Source: Trichuris trichiura
Lineage: Eukaryota; Nematoda; Enoplea; Trichinellida; Trichuridae
Assembly: GCA_037903355.1 (NCBI GenBank)
Contig: JBAJFE010000026.1
Coordinates: 1,674,001-1,738,000, forward strand
Direction: 5' to 3'
DNA length: 64,000 nucleotides
Part shown: in pieces, positions 12,600 to 23,768 of the stretch
Layout: the number at the start of each line of letters is the position of its first letter
Position numbering within the stretch: position 1 is the first letter of the stretch
Program-made: the position numbers and the translations under genes
Notes under the pieces: model-generated
What the model was told of the DNA's origin: nothing
Databases searched by the model: none
What the model saw: the letters and a program-made list of their open reading frames with translations, nothing else

Positions 12600-14624
12600 A
12601 TGGCTTCATTTCCAGATTGCGTGCTTCTATTCATCTTCTTTGCCTGCCGTTTTTCCTTTGTATTCAGTCAATGTCCGCTTGTCAGGGAACCATGCTATTG
12701 CTCTTCCACCAGTCTTGAACCTGTAAGCATCGTGTGTCACAATGCAGGCTCGCTTGAAAACGTGTTACGGGCAATAAGTGGTACCGAAAACGTTCAGATA
12801 GACAGCCTTTCGATCACAAGCACGCCCATTGGTCACTTACCTCCCGACGCGTTCCAGAGGTTGGCTATTGTACGTTTGGTACTGAACAAAAATGGATTGA
12901 CGGACATAGATGACACTGCCTTCAACGGACCATTGATAGATTCACTGTTGGACTTGGACTTGCGCTTTAATGCTTTAGGAAGAGTGCCAATAAAAGGTGT
13001 AAGTCGCCTTCGACGACTGAACAAGCTCAGTTTAGCCTTTAATCGGATACCATCGATTGGAGCGAATAGCTTTGCCCAATATGCGTCTAGTGATTACCTT
13101 ACGCGAATAGATCTGTCCGGAAATCGACTAACCGATTTGGATGAGAATGCTTTTCATGGGCTACGTGCATTAAGTGAAATAAACTTGGAAGCAAACAGTC
13201 TTGCCGCAGTACCGACGCCTGCGTTGCGCGAGCATCGTACTCGACTTAAAAACCTGAATTTGGGAGCCAATCGAATCGGCATGTTGACCAAAGGTTCTTT
13301 GGATCTACCTAATTTGGAGTCGCTGAGTCTCGAGTACAACATCATCAGCTCACTGAGTCCCGATGTATTGGCAGGAACTCCAAATTTGCTCTACCTATAC
13401 CTGACTGGCAACAAGTTTACGCAATGGGACTCTGACATGCTAAGGCATGTTGGAAACTTGCGTGCCATCGCTATGGGCGAGATGGGTATAAGGACAATTC
13501 CGGCCGATGCGTTTCGTCATACGCCCAATCTTTTGCGTTTGGAAATGAGCGAGTCGGCAGTGGACACCATTGAACAAGGCGCTTTCCAAAGAATCCCGAA
13601 CGTGCAAGCAATTGCCTTACATAAGAACCTGCTAACCGAGTGCGAATGACTACGGTGCGTCTCGGACGGTTTGATTGACATGTGCTCAAAATTTAGGGTT
13701 CGTGCGGACATGTTCCGAGGATTGAATCAATTGTATGCGCTGGATCTGTCGAACAATGAGCTACGAAAAGTCGACGACTTCGCGTGGGCTCATCTGCCGG
13801 CATTGCGCAATTTGGACTTAAGCAACAACGCGCTGAGGACGTTGCCTCCCGGAACATTCAATGGTACATTTTTGAAGGGCAGGGACGCCAGAGTCCTTTA
13901 CGTTTGCAGTAAGTTCAACCTGAATTTGACTCGGCTGGCAATTGACTTAAAGAGATCAGCAGCTTGTTTGGACGCCCACTTTGTCATTGTGACCTAGCAT
14001 GTATATATCGGCTAAGTTAAAAGATAAACAAGCTTGAACTCCGCGCGTATGTTAAGCTGGTTGTTAAATCTGCTCCACATCTCGTAACTGACAATTTTCC
14101 ACTGACCATTGTTCTGTGTAGACAACCCGTGGGCATGCGATGAACAATTGGAATGGTTCCGTACATGGCTACGACAAAACAATGACATAATAATTGATAA
14201 GTCGGACTGCTACGCGCTGTGTCGCTCGCCGGACCACTTGGTCAACTGGCCGCTGCGAGGCGAGAATATTATTCCGCCAGAGCCGATTGGACCAGAAGGC
14301 GATGGCTCGTATGCTCTCTCTTCTGTTGGATGGATTATTCTTGGTGAGTCAGCCGACTTGCTTGCTGTTCTTCTTACTTCTCCTGTTTAAGCTGTTATAT
14401 TGGCAATTCTGTTGACCAGCATTTGCTTGCTCGCCTTAGTGCGCTACTTCGTCTCGAAAAAGCATAAAAAGCAAAAGGAAGAAGCTGAAGAGCGGCGTAT
14501 TCTTAGTTCGGCTGCTAGCGGCTACCAGGCTGGATCTGGTGGTTCGGCCTACCCAGCTTCGGTAGTTGACTTACCCCAAGTAACTAACTTAGCCGACAAT
14601 CGACCCGGACAGTGGTCGTACTAG
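12600..14624 (+). CDS. Secretory-pathway leucine-rich-repeat protein with a membrane anchor
   Basis: Four exons (12600-13639, 13697-13908, 14122-14343, 14392-14624), 568 residues. A signal peptide (1-24) is followed by a Cys-rich cap (QCPLVREPCYC) and about 14 extracellular LRRs, for example LDLDLRFNALGRVP and LYALDLSNNELRKVDDFAW. A C-terminal cysteine cap follows (NNPWACDEQLEWFRTWL with CYALC), then a membrane helix near 488-512 (WIILAVILAILLTSICLL), a basic stop-transfer KKHKKQK and a short tail. The layout matches nematode eLRR proteins of the SYM-1/LET-4/EGG-6 kind, which act in apical extracellular matrix and epithelial integrity; the specific orthologue is not resolved. It is convergent with a paralogue that starts at 17273, and the two stops are 66 bp apart. 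Confidence 0.9.
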
Positions 14625-14690
14625 AAAGACCACGTATCCGACTTGTATGTAGAACATTTTAAAAGTAAACTCTTTAGTTGAATTACTAAT

Positions 14691-17273
14691 TTACTTGCCA
14701 TGGGAAGCTGCATTGAAGAGCTGTTTTAATGGTTTTGGCACTGTCCCGGTGAGCACTTCGACAATACTGGAATCGTGTGGTTCAAAACGACTTGTTGTCT
14801 GTTCCATCCCTTCCGTCTCTGTTAGCTCCACGCTAGACTCCACTTGCGGTGGAACAAAGTTCGGCTGCATATTGCCAACGTGCTGCGGTGGTGGGTTCAA
14901 AAACCGTATTGGCCAGTTGAGTAACTGCGGCGGCTCTTGGCATACCGCCTGACAGTCAGGTCGGTCTACCGCTATTTCAATGTTCTCCCGAAGCCATCGG
15001 CGAAACCAGTTTAATTTAATGTCGCATATCCAAGGATTATCTAGTTTGAGAAAAGGCTATTCTTAGTTTCCCTTAACAAGCGAGAAGTAAAGTGTCTTAC
15101 TGCAAAGGTATATTGACCTTCCGTCTGTTGTTTCTTGAAATGACTGGTCGAAAGTATTTGGCTCCAGCAATTTCAGCTCATTTCGGCTAATGTCTAAGTG
15201 GCGTAACGAACGCAACGACGAAAACGCAAAGTTGCTGATCTTGCGAAGACCATTGTTGCTCAGATCTATGCTGTATAGGTGCTCCAATCCAGCAAAAGTA
15301 CTTCTGTCGATTCTAGAATGCAAAAACGTTTAAAAGTTGTTAAGCCCGATTATTAGTTCTGATAAAAATTCAAGAAAAAAGTAAATAAAGCCCTTCAAGC
15401 AAAGTATCAAGCGGCCGACATCGTAGAGTATTCAAGCTTTTGAATTTATAACAGTATACTGTGATTCTCAGGTACTTCCACGTCACAAAAATTTTCTGAA
15501 AATACCTTAAAGGTTAATGTATTAGTTACATTGTAATAATGCAGAAACTGCGCCTTGTACCAGATCTGTGTGACGATTTTTTTCGAGAAAAACCGTTGGA
15601 AAACTTTTTAATGCTGACTAACAAGGAGTAAAGAACAAACTGCGCGCAAAGGCGAAAGGCGTCAATTCTTGAAATCTCCGTTTAGTATTTTTTTCTAAGC
15701 TCATGTTCAGCTGCTCCTATGGAATAAAAGCTTCGAATCCTCCAGCGATTAAGCAAAACGTCGGCTCAGAGGAAAAAGATAACGAAACAGAATTACTTAA
15801 ACAATTGTCGAAAGTTAGATATACTGTTACTCAGCTACAACGTCAAGAACAAATTAATAAGCAGTTTTATACACGTAGTCCTCCTTACTAGCTATAAGCA
15901 GTATTAAGTTCGAAAAATACGAACGCTAACAGCATAAACCAAATTTCCTCCATCTTGATCAAGTAAAAATATTCAAATTGGATTCTGCGCAGTTCAGTTT
16001 TTTTACGGCAGCGTTATTTAACTCACTTTGAATTAAAACCTATCGGAAAAAGATAAGCAGGTACAAACGAATTTATCAACTGCATTTCACCGGCACGAAA
16101 AGGAATTCAGCACTGCAATTGTTCTATAAAAAATGCCTACCTTTTAATTTTGTTGTTGCGCAAATTTATGGTCGCCAAGTTTGGCAGCTTTTGCAATGCC
16201 CCGATTTCAATATTTTCCAAAGAACTGTCGGTTATGTCAAGCCGAGATAGATCGGGAAGGCACTGGAGCATCTCGGCATTTAGCCTTTTAACTCCAAAGT
16301 CGCCCAATGACAAATACTGAAGCTCTCGTACGTTACAGAATATTCTGGGATCAAGTTTTTGGAGCTTGTTGCCGCTGAGGTACAGGTACAGCAGATTTGG
16401 GGTACCTTCAAACACTGAAACAAGCAATGAATTGATTTTGTTGTATTCCAAACTCAGTGATCTTAGCTGAGGCAGTTGTAGGCCTGGGCTAGGCATTTTG
16501 CTGAAATAGTTGAGGGCAAGGTCCAAGTTTTTCAATGTCGAGAAGTGCTTTTGAATAGCTGGCAAAGGAACGTCGGTAAAGTTGTTTCGCTGAAGATTCA
16601 AATCTTCCAATCGCACAAGCGCAGCTGTAGCCATAGGATGAAGTTGCTGGATGAAATTCCCGCTCAGATCAAGGGATCGTAGGCGGTCCCGACTTGCGAA
16701 TGCCGCAAATGTATTTGAAGAGACAAAAAGTATCTTGTTGTTAGCTAAACTGAGGTGGCGCAACTGTTTCAACCCACGCAACGCTTCAACTGGTATAGCT
16801 TCAAAGTCATTGTCATTTAAATCCAGCGATTCCAGTGTATCTTGAATGATTCCAGAAAATGCTGTAGGCTCAATAGATCTTAAACCATTTTTCCGTAATG
16901 ATAAACGACTGATATACATTCTTTCGAATATTCCAGTCGTGAGGTTCTTCATATCTGTTTGAAAAACGCGTAGCAGCAGTATCTCTGTGTTTTCTCGCTG
17001 TAATGGTAGGAGACTATCCCGCAGTTCCTGGACGTTTTCAGCAGCATTACAGTGAACGATCATCGGCTTACCATATTTTGAAAAGGCGTAATTTCCCGGA
17101 ACAGCGTCGAAACTCTGCCACTCTGGATCAAAGCAGGTACATGGTTCTCTCTGCATATTCATTGGACATCCTTGTAGGGTATTCAAATAACTGGTTAAAA
17201 AACTAACAAGCAAAGCAGCGAAAATAGGCTTTCCAATATCTCTGCTGTTCGACAACTTGCTACTGAACTCCAT
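14691..17273 (-). CDS. Leucine-rich-repeat extracellular protein, paralogue without a membrane anchor
   Basis: Three exons (17273-16141, 15312-15101, 15040-14691), 564 residues. It has an N-terminal hydrophobic leader, a cysteine cap (GCPMNMQREPCTCFD), LRRs such as LESLDLNDNDFEAIP and LLYLYLSGNKLQKLD, and the same C-terminal cap as the gene at 12600 (NNPWICDIKLNWFRRWL, CQAVC, QLLNWPIR). The exon junctions fall at matching places and phases, and the middle exon is 212 bp in both. In place of the membrane helix there is a Pro/Ser/Thr/Glu-rich tail with no hydrophobic segment, so the protein is probably secreted. Intron 1 is long (828 bp) and holds a small gene on the other strand. A matrix role like LET-4/SYM-1 is inferred. 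Confidence 0.9.
15539..15891 (+). CDS. Small nested gene, unknown 89-residue protein
   Basis: Two exons, 15539-15627 and 15711-15891, joined by an 83 bp intron (GTAAAG...GTTCAG, phase 2), form a complete frame from ATG to TAG. It lies entirely within intron 1 of the LRR gene on the opposite strand. The N-terminal half contains LVPDLCDDFFREKPLENFL. The C-terminal half contains a short amphipathic coiled-coil-like stretch (LLKQLSKVRYTVTQLQRQEQ) and ends in RSPPY. No signal peptide or membrane segment is seen. I do not recognise the family. The case for a gene rests on the clean splice sites, the frame kept across the junction and protein-like composition in AT-rich intronic DNA. It could still be a chance pair of frames. 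Confidence 0.5.
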
Positions 17274-18632
17274 TTCTTAGAAACTCATAATGTGAGCAAG
17301 GAAGCCTAAAAGTGGGTGTCGCCTTATTCTGGGGCATCCAGTTGAGTAAACGGCACTTCCTCTTAGCCTCAATTCTATTCTAGTCTCTGTTTGCTTGAGA
17401 AGCCGTTCTCAACGATAAGTGAGGTAGTGCTCATATGCTCACAAATCGCATCAACTGGTCGAGACGAGTTTACAAAGAAACCACATGCATCAAGTGGTCT
17501 TCTCCTCAGAACCGCGCGCCGGTAAACTGAAGAACAAATCGCGTTTACCAATTGGACTGTCTGGACATTAATGCTGTATCTTGTGACGATTTGTGATAAG
17601 GCACTATTTATCCAACAAACTAAAATGAAACTGCTTTGCATTCACTCATGACAAAACACCACGTTTTACAGTCACCATACGTTCGTCGTAGGGGGTTAAA
17701 ACAGCTATGACAAATTACAACATCCAAGGGTTTATTTCGCTACGAAACTTAAAAACTAAACTACTACTCGGTATGCTGACGGAATACGCAGGTCTCTTCG
17801 CACTGTTACTGATGACCAGCTTTTTACACTGCGTACATCACAAGTCTCGTCAACCGTTCGAGTTTAAAAGTAAACTGCCTTAAAGACTTTCATAAAGCAG
17901 TCAGTACACCAATGCAAGAGGACGAAAGCGGCCGATAACTAGTGTCAGTAACTCAAGTTATTTTTTATTCCATAAATTGCTATATTGCTTCTTCTCTATC
18001 CACCTGAAGACTCTGTTTTAGTCTTATAGCTGGCATATTATAATATAAAAATAGGCGAATAAGTTCTTCCGGTTTAAATTTATAAGGTATGCTACATTTT
18101 TTCGCGCAGGTTGTGAGTTCGCGATTAGACTCATTTGCAGAAAAGAAGGCTACGTTGCGAAGTCTTTTTCCGATGAGAGCTTCCTCTCAACGGCGCATAA
18201 CACTCTACTAAAACTGCGAAACAAAACTTAAACTGAGAGGAGGAGTAGGGGACAGAGCAAACAGGATCAGTAAGTTTAAAGTTAACGCTGCAGACTGTCA
18301 CTCCCTGCATCGAAACACCTTTAAATCTTTTCGTCTAACTGGCAGTGCCAGGCTGGAAACGTCAACGACTATCAAGAAGAACGGGAAGAAAAATCAGCCA
18401 CCTCCGGCTTCTAACGCTTTAAATACTATGATCGGTTTTGGAGACAGACTTTTTAAATCTGTTCTTTCAGATAATTTTTTCAAAATGACGGGTAACTAAA
18501 CATGGCAGTCATAGTGAGTAAAAGCGATGTTCTCTGTAACTGATCGCCATAAAACCTGCGAATCAACAGAACCTGCTTATCTGGTTTAGAGCTACTGTAG
18601 CTTTAAGTTTCGCTGTAGGGAGTAACGAAAAA
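17274..18632. other. Spacer at the start of the cystatin array
   Basis: Holds the first copy of the array repeat (17424-17735) and a further stretch to about 18630 that aligns with the sequence upstream of the second subfamily-A cystatin (24700-25580). It therefore belongs to the duplicated unit. No coding exon is recognised. Confidence 0.6.
17424..17735 (+). repeat. Cystatin-array repeat, copy R1
   Basis: Begins with TAGTGCTCATATGCTCACAA and shares blocks such as GCGTTTACCAATTGGACTGT and GACGATTTGTGATAAGG with R2 and R3. No coding capacity is conserved between copies. It marks the start of each duplication unit. Confidence 0.75.
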
Positions 18633-19255
18633 ATGGCGATTCCTGCTCTGCTTTTTATGGTCGCTCTTGCTGTTAGCAATGCCGTCCTAATTGGCGGACC
18701 TTCCACAATGGACCCCACAAGTACAACGGCGAAGGACATAGCTCACAAGGCTTTGGCTGATCGAAATGCTAAATCCAACGACTTGTATCACGACACGTTA
18801 ATTAAGATCGTTGAAGTAACCAGTCAAGTGGTTAACGGCATCAACTACAACATGAAGATGTATATTGGGCAGTCAAAGTGTACCAAAAAAGACGTAAGCT
18901 AAAACTTTGATAGATATCTGTACTTAAGTTTGAACGTTTTGCACTCGCTCAAATTAATTACTTTGCTGTTCTTCGTCAAATGGTGAACCCATTAAACGAG
19001 CTAGTTTTGCAGTCAAACTTTGTTTTACCAGTTAGTAGTGGTTTGCTGCGGAACGCGCCATCTGTTCGTTTAAATGACCTTGGCGTTTTATAGGTGAAGC
19101 CTGACGATGTGAAAAATTCCAAGTGCGAGTTAAGCAATAGCAATTCGGCGGAGAAATGCACCGTGAAAGTATACAATCAGCCATGGACTAATACATTCAA
19201 AGTTAATGAGTTTTCTTGCGAAACGACAACCAAACAGGAAGCACTTAAGGCATGA
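18633..19255 (+). CDS. Secreted type-2 cystatin A1
   Basis: Two exons (18633-18893, 19094-19255), 140 residues, with a phase-0 intron after the KKD triplet. A signal peptide (1-17, MAIPALLFMVALAVSNA) precedes a cystatin domain with the N-terminal Gly pair (IGGPS), the papain-binding loop QVVNG and a second-loop Pro-Trp in NQPWTNTF. There are four cysteines, as expected for the two disulfides of type-2 cystatins. Such proteins inhibit C1 cysteine proteases by inserting three segments into the active-site cleft; secreted nematode cystatins also affect host immune cells. All three contact segments are intact, so it is probably an active inhibitor. AATAAA signals follow near 19387. It is closely similar to A2 at 25581. 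Confidence 0.92.
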
Positions 19256-20167
19256 TGATCTGCAATAGTCAATTCAAGCTCAGCTGACTCTTTGTTACCT
19301 ACTTAACGACACAACGTCGCTTTGCCGCAGTTGTTTGTTGGAGTGCCAAATATAGTTTCGCATATATCTTCCTGTTAACCGAAGGCAATAAATAAAAACT
19401 TGTAAGAAAGCTGTTTGCTTAACTTCGTTTTGGGCGCAGAATGCAGCCGGCGTAATGTTTGGTGTCCTCTGTGTAAATTAAGAAATTAGGTTCCGAATGC
19501 TTTGCTTTATCCAATACGTTCACTACTGCCTGTTCTTGCTAATAAGCATCTTGACGATGACGTGGTATAAAGCACTGGTTCCGCTCCTATGAGCCTATCG
19601 AAAGCCAATCATGAAGACAGGGGCAGTTACAAGCATGACAAGCATGAGGAACAACTTGTGAAACACATTTCTTAACTTTAGAACTTGGTTGCTTGCGCGC
19701 AGTCTGCAGATTGCTAGTTCTCATGCAACAACTTGTTCGTCGGCACAAAAAAGATATGCATCCGATTCGTCAGGAAATGGAGACGATTGCCACAGTATTG
19801 TTAGATTCAAAGCGTTGATAACTTTCTCCTTCCCATGCCAGCAGAAGAAGTAAACATGATGTCGGTTAATTGTTTTTGGTCAGGCCTTGACGTTGTACAA
19901 CTTCCACTCTTTACTGTGGGCAGGTCTTGAAATGGTCACGAGCATTATTAATTAGTTGTAATAATCAATTTTTTTCGTTTACCTAACAATCACTTTGTAC
20001 ACTGATTGATTACTGTAGCCCTGCGGAGGTCCCAAAGCAGTGAACTGGTGCAAAGTGATATATTGGCTTTTTTTTGCTTGACCTTTTCTTTGAACCGCTG
20101 TATTAACATCTATCAATTGAATCAAATATCCAGATTAAAGAATACCGGTTTGTTGTGTTGCCTCGAC

Positions 20168-20188
20168 GGTATTTAATTGTTGGCAGCC
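20168..20188 (+). promoter_or_regulatory. Conserved promoter-proximal block of B1
   Basis: GGTATTTAATTGTTGGCAGC ends about 30 bases before the B1 ATG and recurs almost unchanged before B2 and B3. It sits in a roughly 240 bp upstream block kept in all three B genes. The TATTTAAT core is TATA-like; shared descent alone could explain the conservation. Confidence 0.45.
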
Positions 20189-20218
20189 TGAACTTTTGTG
20201 GCAGAAGCTGTGCGCAGA

Positions 20219-20809
20219 ATGTTAAAAGTAACTGCTTTACTTATTGCTTTTGCTTTTGCTGTTCGCAGTGAAGTTCTGCTTGGTGGCTGGTCCCCACTGG
20301 ACGTGAAGAGTGAAGAGGCGAAAAAAGTTGCTCACAAATCATTGGCAGATAGAAACAGCAAGAGTAACAGTGTAAATCACGATATGCTGATTAAGATCGT
20401 TGATGCGTCCACTCAGGTGGTTGCTGGCGCGAACTATAAAATGGATGTGTATATTGGTCCGTCGAACTGCGCCAAGAACGATGTATGCCGCAAGCTTGAC
20501 TGATATCTTTGTTTAACATTGAAGTCTATGCAAATTGATTTTTATTCTCTCTTGCGACAAGTTTTTAGAGAAACTGGGTTTGCTTTTAATCCATTTTTCT
20601 TTCTCTCCTTTGTTCTTTAGAGTGCATTACCATGGTTAATCAGTCTGACATTTTAGGTAAAACCTGAAGATGTCCATTCAAAATGTCAACTGAGCGATGG
20701 CGATTCGGCAGAGAGATGTACAATCAAGGCTTTTGAGCAAGTGTGGACTAATACATTTAAAGTCAACGAGTTCTCTTGCAAGCCTGCAACTCGAAAAGAA
20801 GCTCTTTAA
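20219..20809 (+). CDS. Secreted type-2 cystatin B1, Pro-Trp motif altered
   Basis: Two exons (20219-20482, 20657-20809), 138 residues, with the intron at the same position and phase as in A1. The signal peptide begins MLKVTALLIAFAFAV. The mature domain has LLGGW, the papain-binding loop QVVAG and four cysteines. The second binding loop reads EQVWTNTF, so the usual Pro before Trp is Val. The frame ends right after KEAL and lacks the final Lys/Gln-Ala of its relatives. The frame is open upstream of the ATG, but this is the first ATG. It should be a secreted cysteine-protease inhibitor, perhaps with altered affinity or target range. Confidence 0.9.
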
Positions 20810-21546
20810 GCGTAGTGATTCCTGAGAACTGAACTTCTATTAGAAATTTAATGTACTGCTGTTTTCATACTTAATGATTTGTTGCCTGTTTGACAGCTGA
20901 GTGAAATGCGCAGTTTAGCGTTGACTTGGGTAATGAAAGTATTCATTCGCCAATCTGAAGCTTCAGTTTGTTTCAGACCTAGCGAACAAAAGTCTCTGCA
21001 GCATTGTCTGCTCCCAGTTGCTGAAATCTTTCGTTCCATTGGTCGCTAGAATATAAGCAGTGAAATTCAGTCGATGCATTCGCGATGGCTTGCAAACCTG
21101 ATCGTTCAGCAAGTCAGTTCGATCTAACCTGCAAATTGTTCTCTACTGTATACTGTGTGATGTGATTGATCTAGTTCTTTGCGGTAAACGTTTTTTGGCT
21201 TTTCCATTGCTTGCCTAGTACTGGTTGTCTCACTGGGTTCTGCAGCGCTTTCTGGCACAGATGCGGTTCTAGTAATGTAATTGCGTGTGCTTTAGAATGT
21301 TTAGCTGTTTGCAGGTTATTCTGTTTACAAAAAAATACTTGTTTATATCTTTTATCAGTATCCTTAGCGTGATCCCGGAACTAGTAATTACTAGGAAAGA
21401 GCGCTGATTGGTAGATGTGTTCCCGCAGATCATGGTCGAAATGGCTACCTATGATGACGCCCTATGCCCAGAGCAGTGTGCTGGAGTGCTTGCAATATGA
21501 GGGCGTTTCTCTCATTCGCTTTGCCTTGACGAAACAACAATTTCAT

Positions 21547-21720
21547 TTTCCTATGAGTGATATGGCTTTATTACGGAGAGTCTGACCCGTTGATATGTAA
21601 AATAAACTTTAACTTTCCAGACCTTCCGGGTCTATCGTGGACGATAAAGCCGTAATAAAGCCATATCACTATGAAAACTTATGCTCCCGTACTAAAACAT
21701 CACACCTTTGTTTCCTATGA
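21547..21720. mobile_element. Small insertion with internal inverted repeat
   Basis: A 10 bp direct repeat TTTCCTATGA (21547-21556 and 21711-21720) brackets about 154 bp that the paralogous place in unit 3 lacks (TTTCCTACGA once, at 24348-24357). Inside is a perfect 21 bp inverted repeat, AGTGATATGGCTTTATTACG(G) at 21556-21576 and its complement at 21650-21670. The direct repeat looks like a target-site duplication. The right inverted arm does not reach the right flank, so the element may be composite or truncated. No coding capacity. Confidence 0.6.
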
Positions 21721-21739
21721 TTGTGTTAGAATGCGGTGG

Positions 21740-22045
21740 AGTAGTGCTCATATGCTCACAAGTCGCATCAACCGGTCGAGACGAGTTTACAATAAAACTA
21801 CACGCATCAAGTGGTCTTCGCCTCAGAACTGCGCGTCGGTAGACTCAAGAACAAAGCGCGTTTACCAATTGGACCGTATGGACATTAATGTTGTATTTTG
21901 TGACGATTTGTGATAAGGAACTGTTTATCCAACAAACTAAAATCTGATTGCTTCGCATTTACTCACGACTAAACAGAACGCTTCACAGTCAGAATGTGCT
22001 CATTGTAGGCTCTACTAAAACTATAGCAAATTACAGTGTTCAGTG
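21740..22045 (+). repeat. Cystatin-array repeat, copy R2
   Basis: Aligns with R1 and R3 from GGAGTAGTGCTCATATGCTC through the GTTTACCAATTGGACCGTAT block to AGCAAATTACAGTGTTC. It opens the second, A-less duplication unit. Confidence 0.75.
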
Positions 22046-22223
22046 GTGTATTTCGCAGCAAAACTTAAAAACTAAACTACTCTCTGATTTTTATGATGGA
22101 AATTTTTTTCAACAGTTTCTTCTCGTGCCTGTCGTTGGTCTTTGAAATAACTGAAGCAAACGGCTTACTAACGGCTGGATGCGCAGTTATTAAGGAAACT
22201 CAGAACAAAACTTAACAGTTTCA

Positions 22224-22295
22224 GGACCAACCTTATCCTGTCGTAAGCGATGATGGTAAATACCATCATTGCTTACGTTGGGACAGGATTGGTCC
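22224..22295. repeat. Imperfect palindrome / hairpin
   Basis: Two 35-base arms (22224-22258 and 22261-22295) separated by two bases are complementary at roughly 27 of 35 positions, with a perfect stretch around the centre (ATGATGGTA...TACCATCAT). It lies in unit 2 where units 1 and 3 carry the A cystatin, between R2 and the B2 promoter. It could be a MITE remnant, a hairpin RNA or the scar of the deletion. Confidence 0.65.
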
Positions 22296-22537
22296 AGAAG
22301 GCTCCCAAAGTGGAAGTCTGCTAACGCGTTCTAATAATCTAAGTTTTTTCAGTTTACCTAACAATCACTTTACAAATTGATAGGCTACAGTAGGCCTGTT
22401 AAGGTTGCTTTGCAGTGAACTAGTGCAAAGTGATATATAGGCTTCTTTTTGCTTGACCTTTTCTCTTAACCGCTGTATTGACATCTATCAATTGAATTAA
22501 ACATCTAGAAGAAAGCGTACCGGTTTGCTGCCGCCGC

Positions 22538-22558
22538 GGTATTTAATTGTTGGCAGCC
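22538..22558 (+). promoter_or_regulatory. Conserved promoter-proximal block of B2
   Basis: Same GGTATTTAATTGTTGGCAGC block as upstream of B1, again ending about 30 bases before the ATG. Confidence 0.45.
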
Positions 22559-22588
22559 GGAACTTTTGTGGCAGAAGCTGTGCGCAGA

Positions 22589-23187
22589 ATGTTAAAAGTA
22601 ACTGCTTTACTTATTGCTTTTGCTTTTGCTGTTCGCAGTGAAGTTCTGCTTGGCGGCTGGTTTCCTATGGACGCAGCGAGTGCGCAGGTGAAAGAAGTTG
22701 CTCACAAGTCATTGGCAGACAGAAACACCAAGAGTAACAGTGTAAATCATGATATGCTGATTAAGATCGTTGAAGCGTCTGGTCAAGTGGTTAGCGGCAT
22801 GAACTATAAACTGATTGCATATATTGGCCCGTCGAAGTGCGCCAAGAAGGATGTATGTCACAACCTTGACTGCTATCTCTGTTGAGCTTTGAAATTTATG
22901 CAAATTGATTTCTCTTATATCTTGCGACAAGTCTGTTAGCATAACTGGTTTTGCTTAAAATCCATTTTTCTTCTCTCTTTCATTCTTTAGAGTATGTTTG
23001 TATGGTTAATCAGTTCGACTTTTTTCAGGTAAAACCAGAAGATGTCCATTCGAAATGTCAATTGAACGATAGCGATTCGGCAGAGAAATGTACAATCAAA
23101 GCATACGATCAAGCGTGGACTAATACATTTAAAGTCAACGAGTTCTCTTGCCAGCCGGCAACTCGACAAGAAGCTCTTCAAGCATAG
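22589..23187 (+). CDS. Secreted type-2 cystatin B2, Pro-Trp motif altered
   Basis: Two exons (22589-22852, 23029-23187), 140 residues, with the subfamily-B gene structure and the MLKVTALLIAFAFAV signal peptide. The papain-binding loop is QVVSG and the four cysteines are kept. The second-loop motif is DQAWTNTF, with Ala in place of Pro, a different change from B1. It ends RQEALQA. It is the only cystatin in its duplication unit. Likely a secreted cysteine-protease inhibitor; the altered loop may tune specificity. Confidence 0.9.
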
Positions 23188-23768
23188 CAGTTTCGTGGGA
23201 ATTAGAACCTTAATGTACTCTGATTTTTGTAATTATTGATTTGTTGCCAATTTGATAGCCGAGTAAAATGCGTAGGTTAGTGTGGACTTGGGGAATGAAA
23301 AGTTTCATTTACCCATTTGAAGGTTTAGCTTGATTCAGACGTAGTGAATAAAAGTCCGTGCAGCATTGTCTATTCCCAGTTAGTGTGATCATTCATTTCT
23401 TTTGTCGCCAGATTAAAAGCAATTAAATTCGTTCAGTGCGTTGACTGAGGCATGCAAACCTGGGGATTCAACGAGTCAGTTCGAAATAACTTGGCTATCG
23501 TTTCCTACTGTGCAATGTCTGCTAAGGTTTGTTTTGTCCTTTTACGGTGAAATTTGTTTGGCGTTTATGTGTGTTGTCCACTGCTTTCATGGTCCAGGTC
23601 GTTTGAAAGTTTTCTGCAGTGTTTTCGACCATAGATACGGTTCTGACGATGTAAGTGCCAGGACTTTAAGTTGTTTAGGTGTCTCCCGGTTATTCCGTTT
23701 ACAAAAGGAATGCTTGCTTTTTTCCTTTATTAGTGAGCTTTGCGTGTCCCCGGCACTAGTATTTACTA

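Noticed and set aside
20198..20221. Upstream non-ATG starts extending the B-type cystatins
   Set aside because: The extensions begin at GTG or TTG and precede a clean signal peptide. The ATG immediately before LKVTALL is the proper start in all three genes.
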